Shown here one piece after another: positions 21,850-31,686 of a stretch of 49,145 nucleotides of DNA; the stretch's first letter is position 1; every line of letters starts with the position of its first letter. The stretch is taken from the NCBI GenBank assembly GCA_030037495.1, contig JASHRG010000020.1, positions 1 to 49,145 on the forward strand. The letters are read 5' to 3'. Position numbers and translations under genes: made by a program. The DNA is from Microcaldota archaeon. GTDB taxonomy: Archaea > Micrarchaeota > Micrarchaeia > Micrarchaeales > Micrarchaeaceae. The notes below the pieces were generated by a model. That model was given only the letters and a program-made list of their open reading frames with translations. It did no database searches and was not told where the DNA came from.

Positions 21850-22605
21850 ATGGCAGAAGACACAAGTGAGTACGGGAGGCTTGTAGAGCTAATCGATGGC
21901 ATAGAGAAAGACTCAAAGAAACCAGAGTCAGGATTCATAGACCTGTCAGAAATAGTGAACGCGGCAGCAGTGCCAGCGCACGGGACCTACGCTGCTGCGC
22001 TGCAGCTAATAGGCGAGGTGGAGAGCGGCGGCAGGAGGATGCGCGAGCAGCCTATGCAGATACCTACGCAGCAGGCGCCCGAGCAGCACCTGATAACGAC
22101 AGGAGTCACACAGACTCCGTTCAAGCAGGGCGAGGTGCCGAAGCCGCAGAAGGAGAAGAAGCCTTTCGCACTCTTCCCGCAGAAGCAGGCGCAGGAGGCG
22201 CAGCCCGTAGCGCAAAAGCAAACGGAGGAGATGCGCAAGCAGAAAACGGCAATGGAGCTGTCTGCGATAATGGGCAAGCTCCAGTCAGTAAGGCCGAGCA
22301 TTCCAGAGTTCAAGAGGAGGAAGCTCAACGTGAAGGATCTTGTGCTTCCAAACCTGTCAATAGCAGACCAGATATCCGAGCTCGAAAGGATTATAGAGGG
22401 CCTCAATGAGCACGTTTTCGACGGCGACCACATGGAGATAGTTTCACAAGAGGTATTCGGCCTGCAGCAGGTAATCGCTGACCAGCGGAAGAAGGCAAAG
22501 GGAAAGCGGGAGGCGCAGAGCCCTCTAGAGCAGTCGCTGATAGATGTAAGGGACCAGAGGCTGGGCGATGCAGCATCCCTGCTCCAGCAAAGCGGTGCTA
22601 AATGA
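21850..22605 (+). CDS. Hypothetical disordered protein of the filament operon
   Basis: This 251-residue protein is soluble. A short helical N terminus is followed by a Pro/Gln-rich linker (about 60-135) containing KKPFALFPQKQAQEAQ. A helical C-terminal domain follows (NLSIADQISELERIIEGL, then EIVSQEVFGLQQVIADQRKK). No family is recognised. It lies between the ATPase and the first platform protein, and its stop overlaps the next start (ATGATG). It may act as an adaptor between ATPase and platform, since the next protein has similar aromatic/basic motifs in its own linker. Confidence 0.5.
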   Translation: MAEDTSEYGRLVELIDGIEKDSKKPESGFIDLSEIVNAAAVPAHGTYAAALQLIGEVESGGRRMREQPMQIPTQQAPEQHLITTGVTQTPFKQGEVPKPQKEKKPFALFPQKQAQEAQPVAQKQTEEMRKQKTAMELSAIMGKLQSVRPSIPEFKRRKLNVKDLVLPNLSIADQISELERIIEGLNEHVFDGDHMEIVSQEVFGLQQVIADQRKKAKGKREAQSPLEQSLIDVRDQRLGDAASLLQQSGAK

Positions 22606-23936
22606 TGGGCCTATTCAAGAAGAAAAACAAGGTTATCGAGGTCGGAGGCCAGAAGATAGAGCTGCAGCCAAAGCCAAAGAAAGGAGTTTTTGCATTATTC
22701 AGCAAGAAGGGGGCGCAAAAACCAGCACCAAAATCTGTATCATCGCAGCCAGCATCACAGCTTTTCACGCCAACCCAACCACAGGCTCCGCGCGCGCCCG
22801 AGCCGCAGATGCCCAAGAGCACGGTCCAGATGCAGCCTGAGCAGAAACAACCACAGCAGATGAACAAGATAGAGGCTGACTATGGAAGGCCGCAGCCCAG
22901 GCCCCAGGCAACTGTGCAGAAGCCAAAGCAGGGCCTGTTCTCAAGGTTCGGCAGCAAGAGCGTATTGAAGCCTGGAGGCGCTGCAAAGGCGGAGACTCCA
23001 CGGCTGGAATTTCCAAGTGCGATAGCAGAAGGGTCAAGGGTGCAGGCGATTCCAGGGCAGCCCGCTGCCCGGGGGCAATACGCCAAACCGAAGGGCAAGC
23101 AGAGCCCGCTTGACAAGTACATAGAGAAGACTGCAGCAAAGCAGAAGGGGCTCGAAGCTGCGCTGCGCGAAGCGGGAATGAAATCGGACGTGATAAGTTT
23201 CGTGAAGCGCATGTTCTTTGCTTCGGTTGCGCTCTCTATAGTCCTTGCAATAGTCGTGTTTGTATTCTTTAGCGCGATAGGACTGACGGCTATAGAGGCC
23301 GTGCTATTCGCTGTTGTGCTTGGAATTGGGATATTCCAGACGAGCCAGAAATCATTCCTTCAGTATCCGCTTGCAAGGGAGAAGAGCACCGCAAAGAACG
23401 TTGAAAGGGACATACTGTTTGCGGCAAGAGACCTGATAATATCGTTACGTTCAGGAATGCCGCTGTTCAACGCGCTCACATCCGTAAGCACAGGCTACGG
23501 CGACGCGAGCAAGGAGTTTGCAAAGATAGTCGACAGGGTGCAGCTAGGCATGCCGCTTGAAGACGCAATCGATGACACGATAGCTTCGACCAAGAGCGCC
23601 TCATTCAGAAGAATAATGCTCCAGGCTTCTGTGAGCATAAAGGCGGGAGCTGATGTTGTGAGCGCACTTCAGAGCATAATAGAGCAGCTGTCTCAGGAAA
23701 GGATCATAGAGCTCAGGAGCTACGGCCAGAAGCTCAATGCAATCGCGATGTTCTACATGCTTTTCGGCGTCATACTGCCAAGCATGGGAATAGCTGTCAT
23801 AACAATACTCACGACTTTCATAGCGCTGTTCACTGTTGACACCACTGTATTTGAATTCGTGCTCATAGGTATAATAGGGCTCCAGGTTATATTCCTGAGG
23901 TTAATAACAGGCTCAAGGCCTGTGTTCTCGATGTGA
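22602..23936 (+). CDS. GspF/TadC-like platform protein with a long Pro/Gln-rich N-terminal extension
   Basis: This is a 444-residue protein. Residues 1-175 are cytoplasmic, basic and Pro/Gln-rich, with repeated aromatic patches (GLFKKKNK, KKGVFALFSKKGAQK, KQGLFSRFGSK). The membrane part has paired helices near 205-255 and again near 380-440. The T2SSF domain lies between them (AARDLIISLRSGMPLFNALTS, FRRIMLQASVSIKAG). Such proteins anchor the filament base in the membrane and meet the ATPase. The N-terminal extension is unusual for the family. It is followed five bases later by a second platform gene. Confidence 0.85.
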   Translation: MMGLFKKKNKVIEVGGQKIELQPKPKKGVFALFSKKGAQKPAPKSVSSQPASQLFTPTQPQAPRAPEPQMPKSTVQMQPEQKQPQQMNKIEADYGRPQPRPQATVQKPKQGLFSRFGSKSVLKPGGAAKAETPRLEFPSAIAEGSRVQAIPGQPAARGQYAKPKGKQSPLDKYIEKTAAKQKGLEAALREAGMKSDVISFVKRMFFASVALSIVLAIVVFVFFSAIGLTAIEAVLFAVVLGIGIFQTSQKSFLQYPLAREKSTAKNVERDILFAARDLIISLRSGMPLFNALTSVSTGYGDASKEFAKIVDRVQLGMPLEDAIDDTIASTKSASFRRIMLQASVSIKAGADVVSALQSIIEQLSQERIIELRSYGQKLNAIAMFYMLFGVILPSMGIAVITILTTFIALFTVDTTVFEFVLIGIIGLQVIFLRLITGSRPVFSM

Positions 23937-23940
23937 TGCC

Positions 23941-24954
23941 ATGCCAGGAAAAGGCCCAAGACTACCGCCAATGAATTTCGAGAGATTCCTCTCTAGGCCG
24001 CTTGCGAAGGCGATATCAGAAGAGCTTGACATAGCCGGGGTGCACACATCTGTAAATACCCTCGTAGAGTACGCCACAATACCTGGCTTTGCGATCCTTG
24101 TCATAGGCTCTATTGTTGCATTTGCGCTTGGAATTCCCATATACTTCGACTGGCTTGTGGGTATCGGAGGCGCAGCCCTTTACGTGGCCTTCATTTACCT
24201 CTACCTTGAATACCTGATAGACAACAGGAAGACCAAGGTCGAGACGATGCTTCCTGATTTCTTCCAGATAGTTGCTGCTAACCTGAGAAGCGGCATATCC
24301 CTTGAAAGGGCGATGCTCCTTGCCGCAAGGCCAGAGTTCGGCTTCCTTTCCGATGATGTAAAGGAAATGACAAGAAGAGTATTTGGCGGCGAAACCCTCG
24401 AAGTTTCCATCAAGGACTTTGCCGCAAAGTACAGGTCTTATCAGCTCAGGCATGCCGTAAGAATGATAACAGAAGCGCTCAGGTACGGCGGCGCGATGGC
24501 AGACCTTATAGCACAGATATCGAGGGACATAAGGAGCCAGCAGTTGATACAGAAGGAGGTTGCCGGACAGCTGATGATGTACTCCATATTCGTGGCTTTC
24601 GCAGGGCTCATAGCAGCCCCGGTCCTTTATGGGCTGACAACCCAGATGATAATAATAACAGACGGAGTCTGGAACGGAATTCTCGCAAGCAATCCCGGGG
24701 GCCTTCCAACAACAGGAGTCGCATTCCTGAAGCCGAGCCCGCCAAAGATAACGCCAGCTGAGTACCAAGCGTTCTCCTACGCGGCAATATTGATAATAAC
24801 CGCTTTCGCAAGCCTGATAATGTCAGCGATATCTACAGGGTCAGCGGTCAGGGGTCTGAGGTTACTCCCGGTATTCGTCATAATAGGGTTCATCATATAC
24901 TTCATAGTGCAGAACGTCATAGGCTCGCTTTTCAGCAGTATAGGCACCGTGTAA
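23941..24954 (+). CDS. GspF/TadC-like platform protein
   Basis: This 337-residue protein has the same family core as the preceding gene without its long extension. Helices lie near 35-60 and 63-88. The T2SSF domain follows (FFQIVAANLRSGISLERAMLL, RHAVRMITEALRYGGAMADL), then three more hydrophobic helices to the C terminus. Two tandem platform proteins are usual for Tad-like systems (TadB/TadC) and for archaeal type IV pili. This is the last plus-strand gene; the opposite strand carries the candidate subunits. Confidence 0.87.
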   Translation: MPGKGPRLPPMNFERFLSRPLAKAISEELDIAGVHTSVNTLVEYATIPGFAILVIGSIVAFALGIPIYFDWLVGIGGAALYVAFIYLYLEYLIDNRKTKVETMLPDFFQIVAANLRSGISLERAMLLAARPEFGFLSDDVKEMTRRVFGGETLEVSIKDFAAKYRSYQLRHAVRMITEALRYGGAMADLIAQISRDIRSQQLIQKEVAGQLMMYSIFVAFAGLIAAPVLYGLTTQMIIITDGVWNGILASNPGGLPTTGVAFLKPSPPKITPAEYQAFSYAAILIITAFASLIMSAISTGSAVRGLRLLPVFVIIGFIIYFIVQNVIGSLFSSIGTV

Positions 24955-24973
24955 GGCGTAGCGCGAGCTCTCT

Positions 24974-25966
24974 TTACGTGCAGGCTTCCCATCCAGAGCC
25001 ACAGGTGTAGCTTCCCTGCCCATTAGGATATATTATAGTTCCGGATGTCTTTGTGCATGTGCTGGGGCACACAAGCGATGAGACGCTTGTCTGGTAGCAC
25101 ACATAACAGGCAAGGTTTGTCGACTTCTCCGTCACTGTTGTGCCTCCGCCGGCTGAATTCAGAGTAAGCACAGCCAGCAGGGAATTTGCTGGAAGCACCG
25201 GAGAGGCCGGTGCGGAAGACGCCCAGCTGTTGAACGCGAAAGAGGAGGGCAGCGCAGCATAAAGGTTGTAGTTTCCTGGCGTTATCAGCATCGCGTTCTG
25301 CCCGCTTGCATACGGGACCCCATTCATATATATTATTGCATTGCTGCCAACTGCTGTGCCGGTTATCCCATTGACCTCTTTGGACATGAATGACACGGTA
25401 TAAGTATTGATTGTAGCAGGAGCGACAGAGACGCTGCCGTAGCCCGTTGACTTGTACAGTGTAGCCGAGCAGCTGCTCTGCGAATTGCTCTGACACAGGT
25501 AATACGACAAGGTGAAGAGCAGGTTCACCGTGGTTCCTACAGGGGGCGATAAACTGCCGGTTACGCTTATCGTGCAGAGAACAGGGCTTCCAGACAGCGC
25601 AAGGTATGGCGCACATGTCCCATAGTTAAGCTTGCTTCCTGGCACACCCACCCCTGTTGTCGAGAGGTTTATCGCGTTCGAAGTTGGGAACAATATCGGG
25701 TTCTTGAAGTCATTGGTGAAACTGATATAGAATACAATGCCGCTCTTTGCAGAGTAGTTTGTCAGGACAACGTCGCCGCACGGCAGCAGAGGTCCTATAG
25801 TGCACTCTGAGGAAAACTGCGCCTGGCTTGTGGTCGAGGTTGTGAGTGTTATTATCACAAGTATGAACAGGGATATTATCAGTATGGCCCACGCATACGC
25901 GCTCAGCATTTCCAGCATAGACTGGGCGCGCAGCATATTCTCATTGCCTTTTTTCATGATCCGCAT
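24974..25966 (-). CDS. Pilin-like protein with class III signal peptide
   Basis: This 330-residue protein has the N terminus KKGNENMLRAQSMLEMLSAY, a class III prepilin leader with likely cleavage before QSMLEM, Glu at +5, and a hydrophobic helix to about residue 45. The exported part is Ser/Thr/Asn-rich with several cysteine pairs (SECTIGPLLPCG, CYVCYQTSVSSLVCPSTC). An Ig-like or carboxypeptidase-regulatory-like stretch also occurs (IYMNGVPYASGQNAMLITPG). It is the smallest large-subunit candidate of the cluster, convergent with the platform gene (19 bases apart), and could be the main pilin. Confidence 0.72.
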   Translation of the reverse strand: MRIMKKGNENMLRAQSMLEMLSAYAWAILIISLFILVIITLTTSTTSQAQFSSECTIGPLLPCGDVVLTNYSAKSGIVFYISFTNDFKNPILFPTSNAINLSTTGVGVPGSKLNYGTCAPYLALSGSPVLCTISVTGSLSPPVGTTVNLLFTLSYYLCQSNSQSSCSATLYKSTGYGSVSVAPATINTYTVSFMSKEVNGITGTAVGSNAIIYMNGVPYASGQNAMLITPGNYNLYAALPSSFAFNSWASSAPASPVLPANSLLAVLTLNSAGGGTTVTEKSTNLACYVCYQTSVSSLVCPSTCTKTSGTIIYPNGQGSYTCGSGWEACT

Positions 25967-26000
25967 TTGCCTACCATTATAGATACCAACAGAAAATTAT

Positions 26001-28826
26001 TTATGGCGGCCCTATGCTTAGGCCGCAGGTCAGGTTCATAACGCTGCCTAGGCTGCACGGCGCAGTGCTCCCTGTTGTGAATATACCAGTGTCGCCCGCC
26101 ACTGTCTCAGGCGTAAGGTTGTCAAAGCCCCGATAGTATGAGCTGAGCGGCATGTTTATGCTTGGAGACGCGGCTGGGCCCGCGTTCACGCTTCCGTTGA
26201 GGTAGAGCGACAGCATCTGGTTTGAACTGAGCACATTGTTGTATATCTGGAAGTTCGCCAGATAGCCGCTGAACGACGGTCCGCTTCCGAAATTGGTGCT
26301 GTCGCTCCTGCCCAGCGAATAAAATATTGGGTTGTTGAGGCTGAGCCTGGCTGCGCCAAAGCCTGCTACCTGTACGCCGTTTATGTATGTGGTAACAAAC
26401 TGCGATATGCTGTTGTAGGTGAACCCTATCTGGGTCCAGTTGTATATTGCAGGCGTTGTTGTGAGCTGCTCGTCCGCAAGGGTGGAGCACACATAAACGC
26501 CAACATAGATGTGGTCATTGTAGACCCCTACCATCTCCTCATGAAGGAACCCGGTGTAACCGCAGCTGTCCTGCTTTGAAGCTGTGTAATTGTTCTCATC
26601 AACGATCACTCCGTTGAACACAGTGGGGTATGCCCATATAGACATGCTGAAAGAGTTCGCAGAATTGTCCAACCACGATATCGAGTTCTGCTCAGTGATA
26701 TACGCGGTTGTGCCTCCGCTCATGCCAGGACGCACATTGTAGAGCCCAAGCACATCGGGCAGCACCGCGTTGCCTAGTCCCAGGGCTGAGCTCTCGCCCA
26801 GTGCTACATTACCTACATAGCTCAGCGGATATCCCCCGAGGTAGAGGTGTCTTTGCTGTGAGGTGCACTGGTCAAGGCTGCCGCAGTTCAGTGCTCCAGG
26901 AACCGCATACGTGGTGGAGTTCGTTAATATATTCCTATATATCGGGTCAGCGTAGTATCCGGAAAGGTAGTTGTAGGTTACTCCTACAACATTACCGTTG
27001 TAGTTGTGGCCGCTATAGTCATTTGCATTGCCATTGAGCGGATACCATGCTATGAGGTTTGCGCTTGCAACAGGAAGTCCAGTTATCCCCTCTCTGTACA
27101 GCTGCTGCGCATAGAATGCGCTCAGCGGTGTATTGTATATCTGGATGTTTGAGAGCGAGCCGTTGAATCCGGACCAGATCGCGCCCTCCCCGCCTATGTA
27201 GAGGGAATTTGCGTCAACAGGCAGGTTGTTTATCACATAGTTGCCCGCAGGGTTTCCGTTTATGTACCAGCTCAGCGTACCATGGCCAACCACCACCGTT
27301 GCCTGGATCCAGGTTCCAGGGTTTGTAGAGGTGGACGGTGTTCCTGTGTAGTGGAGCGTCCCAGATGCGTCAGTGTATGCAACGTCAAGTAGGCCGTTCC
27401 ATGTGGAGCCCCCAAACGTGCATGGGCTCGGTGCAAAATTAGGCACGCTCAAAATGTCAAAATACGTAGAGTGCAGCGAGTTGCCGAAATAAATTAAACT
27501 ATCGCAGCCTGTGCTTGGATCCAGCGCAAACGCGCCCTTGTTCAACCAAAACGATATCGTAAATGTGCTCGGGAGCACTATGCCTGATTTCACCAGTATG
27601 CCTTCCTGCTGGAACTCGGTGAAGTTTGGGGCTTCCCAGTTCAATGATCCAAAAGAGAACAGGCCGTTCACCTGCCTCTGCGTGAAAACGTTTTGCTGAT
27701 CTATGTAGCTTGGAACATACGGAGAGGTGAAATACTTGTCTGTCTGTATCGCGCTTTGTAACGATGATGTGTTATATGCGGCTAGCCCCGCCCCGTCCAG
27801 CAGCACCTGGCTGAGGTTTGCCCCCTGCCACAGGCTGTTGAACGCGTTTGACGTCGGATACACAAGATATGGCACGTCCACGGAAGAATAGCTACTGCAT
27901 ACCCCTCCGGAAGGCACTGACAGGTCATCGGTTATCACGCCCGCAAATCCGCAATCCGGCGGCGGTCCTGTAGGTAAGCAGGGCTGCGTGTCATAAATCA
28001 GGTAGTAGGTATTGCTGGTTACGAGTATGTAGTGCGGCGCGTTCTGCGTGGTCGCGAAACTGCCCAGAGATCCGCAGGTCGGTCCCCCTCCTGACTGCGG
28101 GTTTTGCAGTGCTGTCAGTACTGTCCCGTATGCAAAGGAGAATTTCCCTGTAGAGCCTGCTGTCGCATATGAATTTCCAACAAGCACAGCTGTTGGAAGG
28201 CTCTTCTGTATTGATATTGTGGAAGGCATGCCCTGCTGCGCCCCGACTATGTCAAGGGTTCCATTAAGCTGCACGCTGGTTGTGGCCCTTATCGGGTATG
28301 TATACGTTCCAGCCGTAGTGTTCACCATAGCGACCGCGTAGTAGCTCGCATTTATTGTTGATGGGGTTCCCTGAAACACCGTGAGGTTCCCCCCAATTAA
28401 CCTAATCGAGACTCCTTCGCTGGCAAGGCTTGCGTTTATCGAGTTGCTGAAGTTGCTTATCAGCGCAGCATCCATGTACTGCCCGAAGCTAGCGCCATAG
28501 ATTGTCCCATTTTCCATCAGCGATGTCAGCGAATACTGGGTGTTATTTACTATGATGCCCTGCCTTGCCAGGGTATTGCCCTCTATCGTTTCAAGCGTTC
28601 CAAGGGCAGCCAACAAGCTCGTATGCAGCATACTGGTGATACTGAGCGAAACCAGGGATGCGCTTACGCCGCCCGCAGATGCGCTTGCTGCCTGTTGCGT
28701 CAGTGAATCATAGTTTACGTTTATTACAACATAGGTGATGACCTCGCCAAGCATAAGAACGAATAGCACTATAACAAGCAGGGTAAGCAAAAGGCCCTTC
28801 TTGTTTTTCGATTGAATCATCGCCAT
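26001..28826 (-). CDS. Membrane-anchored surface protein with two LamG domains
   Basis: This is a 941-residue protein. A short basic N terminus (MAMIQSKNKKG) precedes one hydrophobic helix at about 11-35, a type II anchor with the body outside. Residues 40-400 are Ser/Thr/Asn-rich and contain Cys pairs. LamG/concanavalin-like domains occupy about 400-577 and 700-876. Each has a central strand such as TFTISFWLNKGAF or SFSMSIWAYPTVF and ends near SNIQIYNTPLS or ANFQIYNNVLS. Between them lies LYREGITGLPV followed by LIAWYPLNGNANDYSG. It probably binds glycans or proteins on other cells. It overlaps the upstream gene by ten bases. Confidence 0.75.
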   Translation of the reverse strand: MAMIQSKNKKGLLLTLLVIVLFVLMLGEVITYVVINVNYDSLTQQAASASAGGVSASLVSLSITSMLHTSLLAALGTLETIEGNTLARQGIIVNNTQYSLTSLMENGTIYGASFGQYMDAALISNFSNSINASLASEGVSIRLIGGNLTVFQGTPSTINASYYAVAMVNTTAGTYTYPIRATTSVQLNGTLDIVGAQQGMPSTISIQKSLPTAVLVGNSYATAGSTGKFSFAYGTVLTALQNPQSGGGPTCGSLGSFATTQNAPHYILVTSNTYYLIYDTQPCLPTGPPPDCGFAGVITDDLSVPSGGVCSSYSSVDVPYLVYPTSNAFNSLWQGANLSQVLLDGAGLAAYNTSSLQSAIQTDKYFTSPYVPSYIDQQNVFTQRQVNGLFSFGSLNWEAPNFTEFQQEGILVKSGIVLPSTFTISFWLNKGAFALDPSTGCDSLIYFGNSLHSTYFDILSVPNFAPSPCTFGGSTWNGLLDVAYTDASGTLHYTGTPSTSTNPGTWIQATVVVGHGTLSWYINGNPAGNYVINNLPVDANSLYIGGEGAIWSGFNGSLSNIQIYNTPLSAFYAQQLYREGITGLPVASANLIAWYPLNGNANDYSGHNYNGNVVGVTYNYLSGYYADPIYRNILTNSTTYAVPGALNCGSLDQCTSQQRHLYLGGYPLSYVGNVALGESSALGLGNAVLPDVLGLYNVRPGMSGGTTAYITEQNSISWLDNSANSFSMSIWAYPTVFNGVIVDENNYTASKQDSCGYTGFLHEEMVGVYNDHIYVGVYVCSTLADEQLTTTPAIYNWTQIGFTYNSISQFVTTYINGVQVAGFGAARLSLNNPIFYSLGRSDSTNFGSGPSFSGYLANFQIYNNVLSSNQMLSLYLNGSVNAGPAASPSINMPLSSYYRGFDNLTPETVAGDTGIFTTGSTAPCSLGSVMNLTCGLSIGPP

Positions 28827-31120
28827 ACAACCACGCTAACGTTCCTGTTCGTATAATTGCCATTCACGTTTATCGTCAATGGAACCGTAGACCTGCTTAT
28901 CTGGTATGAGCTCTGCAACCCTGGCGGCATCGACGGAACTGCCGTGTACCTGACACTGTTGGACTGGAACACGGCAAAGCCCTCATAATCGTTTGAATCT
29001 CCGTCAAGGGGCAGCCACGCCACAGCGCCCTGCAGCGGCACTCCCCCGGTTCCCTCGCTGTAAAGCTGTTGCGCCTGGGACTGGCTAAGCGCATAATTGT
29101 ACAGCTGAAGATCCTGTACGTCCCCGGTCATGTACGTTCCAAGAACCGCGCTGCCTCCAACCGTCAACGGTATGCCATATTCTGAGAGGTATGGAGGGCA
29201 CGCTGATGGCGGGGAGCAGGAGGCAAAAGCTTGCGACCGCACTGCTGCGCCATTTATGTAAGTGATAAGCGCAATTCCATTATAGGTAATTACAACATGG
29301 GTCCAGCTGTCTGGTAAAATATTCGCAGCGTACGCAAGGGAGGCTCCGTAGCCAGGTATGCCCACAAAAGATGTAATGGAATTGGAGTTGGCGTTCTGCT
29401 GCAGGTAGAACCCATGCGTCTTGGACTGGTCTATCATTCCAGCTATGAAGCCATTGCTTGTAGAGTCAGCAGGTAGATATACCCATACGGACATGGAGAA
29501 CAATGTGCTATAGATTTTCTGCGATGCATTAATCTCATACAAATAGCTGTTCCCTGTGAAAGCAGCCGCCTTGAGCGAAGGCGCGTATGTGTTGTTTATC
29601 AAAAGCGCAACCTTACCGTAACCGTAGCTTTGGTTCAGTATCTGCGTCGCGCACGCGCCTGCCGTATTAAGGTACATGGTGGTAAGCGCTTGTAAGAGGC
29701 TGCCGTTCGGGTCAGCGCTGCAAGTGCCTATTGCGTATATCATATTGCCCACGGCAACATATGCATTGCCATATGCTACAGCTATGTCAGTGAGCGCATT
29801 AATCGGAACAGGGGCCTGGCTTGGCAGCGTAGCATTCCAAATCATAGCGCCGGTTATTGGATTGAAATCCTGGAGCACGTTCCCGTTCGATAGGACATAC
29901 AGCGCATTGCTGGTCAACGTGGGAGTGGCATTGATGTATCCTTGCACTCCCAGCGATTTGAAGAGCCTGTTTCCATTCTGCGCATAGCCATATACCGTAT
30001 TGCCTGCGCCGAGATAGACAGAGCCGTTAGACGCAGCTGGCCCTCCAATCATCGGCGAATAATACGCGAGCATCGCGTTCCATAGGACAGTACCATTTGT
30101 ATTTACCGCGTAGAGCGCGGGATACGGTGTTCCTGCAATTCCGCTGTAGTATGGCGAATACCCAAAGTACATGGTGTTGCCAAAACTGCTGACAGGGGTT
30201 ATTGCAGGCGTGAAGTACATTATAGGCCCCATCAAACTCGTATTTACTGCGGTTATGCTGCTGCCGTAGTTCCATGCGATTTCGGGGGTGTAGCAAGAAT
30301 ACGAGCCGGACTGGCAGTATGTATACGCGAGGCCAGAATACCTGCCGTTGCCGTAAACCATTGGGACATTGAGGTAAAGCGGGGACGAAGCTGTGGTTGA
30401 TGCTGCAGCATACTCCACGCCATTGGCGGGATTGGTCAGCGTCATGTTGGTTTCCAGCGAGCCTCCCTCCACATCGAGGATGCTCCTAAGACTGTTTTCA
30501 AACTCAAATGGGAAGATCCCGCCCCAGCTATACCTGATCTGCGTGCCCCAGAGCATCTGCCCGTTCTCGGTATATGCAACAATGAAGTTGTTTGCCGTCA
30601 GTGTGTATATGAAATGGTTGAATATCACAGGGTCTGAAATGAAGGTCCCTGTTACTGCATTGGGCGGCAGCACGTTGAACACAAGTGAGCCGGTCGTTGC
30701 ATTGAGCGCGTACAGGTAAGACCTCGTCCCGTTGGTGGAGAACACCAAAAGACCGTCGGCAACGGCGGGCGCAGGGTTTATTGCATTGAATGTCTGATAC
30801 GAGAACAAGACAAATGGGTATGCTGGTCCCGAGCTCGGCGTGCTTGACGAGACGTTCGCACCGTACCCATATTGAGGCCATGTATACTGCGCGGAGTTCC
30901 ACTTCGACACCGCAACCAGGGCCAGGCCCCTTCCAGCGGCAGCCTGTCCGAGCGTGCTCTGCATGAAGCTCTGTGATACAGCCAGCGCCTCGCTCTGCGT
31001 TCCCTGTATCTGCGTTGCTGGCGTGTATAGGGAAAGAAGCAGCAGCGAGGTTGCTGCAGCCGCAACTATGAGCGCAAATATCGCGTCAAGCGTGAATACG
31101 AATCCCTTGAAGTTACTCAT
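28817..31120 (-). CDS. Membrane-anchored surface protein with PQQ-like propeller and LamG domain
   Basis: This is a 767-residue protein. The N terminus SNFKGFVFTLDAIFALIVAA is a pseudopilin-like leader seen on archaeal surface proteins (basic, then F-x-F-T-L-D-A, then helix). Residues about 85-440 contain repeated beta-propeller blades of the PQQ type (GLLVFSTNGTRSYLYALNATT, GSVYLGAGNTVYGYAQNG, ALYVLSNGNVLQDFNPITG). A LamG domain follows at about 540-715, then LYSEGTGGVPL. The ATG at 31120 is preferred over the TTG before it. It overlaps the next gene and is part of the four-gene minus-strand run. Confidence 0.75.
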   Translation of the reverse strand: MSNFKGFVFTLDAIFALIVAAAATSLLLLSLYTPATQIQGTQSEALAVSQSFMQSTLGQAAAGRGLALVAVSKWNSAQYTWPQYGYGANVSSSTPSSGPAYPFVLFSYQTFNAINPAPAVADGLLVFSTNGTRSYLYALNATTGSLVFNVLPPNAVTGTFISDPVIFNHFIYTLTANNFIVAYTENGQMLWGTQIRYSWGGIFPFEFENSLRSILDVEGGSLETNMTLTNPANGVEYAAASTTASSPLYLNVPMVYGNGRYSGLAYTYCQSGSYSCYTPEIAWNYGSSITAVNTSLMGPIMYFTPAITPVSSFGNTMYFGYSPYYSGIAGTPYPALYAVNTNGTVLWNAMLAYYSPMIGGPAASNGSVYLGAGNTVYGYAQNGNRLFKSLGVQGYINATPTLTSNALYVLSNGNVLQDFNPITGAMIWNATLPSQAPVPINALTDIAVAYGNAYVAVGNMIYAIGTCSADPNGSLLQALTTMYLNTAGACATQILNQSYGYGKVALLINNTYAPSLKAAAFTGNSYLYEINASQKIYSTLFSMSVWVYLPADSTSNGFIAGMIDQSKTHGFYLQQNANSNSITSFVGIPGYGASLAYAANILPDSWTHVVITYNGIALITYINGAAVRSQAFASCSPPSACPPYLSEYGIPLTVGGSAVLGTYMTGDVQDLQLYNYALSQSQAQQLYSEGTGGVPLQGAVAWLPLDGDSNDYEGFAVFQSNSVRYTAVPSMPPGLQSSYQISRSTVPLTINVNGNYTNRNVSVVVWR

Positions 31121-31124
31121 CAAA

Positions 31125-31685
31125 TCAACTTATTGCGGCCGAGCTGTTACTCCAGAGCAGCACCTGCATTGTCACTGGTATGCCGTTAAGGAACGCGCTC
31201 CTCTTTTCGACGTAGACTGTCAGCGCGTTGTTAAGGTTAGGATTGGACCCTATCGTTATGTTTATCGAGGGCCCGGTTATTATCACGTAGTAATCATAGC
31301 CTATTCCGAGCTGTGTTTTTGTTGCCTGGTAGTTCTTGTTTGCCATCGCCATGAAGGTGTACAGCTTGCTCGACGAGAGGTTCCCGGCTATTCCTGCTGA
31401 ACCAAGGCCTATGCTGACGTTGCTCCACGTCAGCGTGTTCGTGGAATTGACCACGCTTTGCCAGTTTGTCGGGTATCCCAGCGAAAGAAGGGTCTGCGCA
31501 AGGGAGTGCGCCTGCAACTGCGCTATCACGGCTCCGCTTCCGTAGCCAAGCGAAAGCTGGTTGTTTACGTTATACCAGACGAATCCCAGAATCGTAAGCG
31601 CAGTTATGAATATTATTATCGCGAAGATCACGTCAAAGCTCCAGAACTGGGCCCCTAGTCCCTTACCCAGCGATCCATTGTACAT
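31125..31685 (-). CDS. Small pseudopilin-like membrane-anchored protein
   Basis: This 186-residue protein has the N terminus GKGLGAQFWSFDVIFAIIIF, which resembles a pseudopilin leader (F-x-x-S-F-D-x-I-F-A-I) followed by a hydrophobic helix to about residue 38. The external part is beta-rich (YYVIITGPSINITIG, LTVYVEKRSAF) with several Asn-x-Ser/Thr sites. It lies one base from each neighbour, so translation is coupled. Its size fits a minor pseudopilin that primes filament assembly. The family is not recognised. Confidence 0.6.
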   Translation of the reverse strand: MYNGSLGKGLGAQFWSFDVIFAIIIFITALTILGFVWYNVNNQLSLGYGSGAVIAQLQAHSLAQTLLSLGYPTNWQSVVNSTNTLTWSNVSIGLGSAGIAGNLSSSKLYTFMAMANKNYQATKTQLGIGYDYYVIITGPSINITIGSNPNLNNALTVYVEKRSAFLNGIPVTMQVLLWSNSSAAIS

Positions 31686-31686
31686 T

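Noticed and set aside
22500-23200. Several long open frames antisense to the Pro/Gln-rich linkers
   Set aside because: They arise from biased codons of the coding strand and lack ribosome binding sites and recognisable domains.
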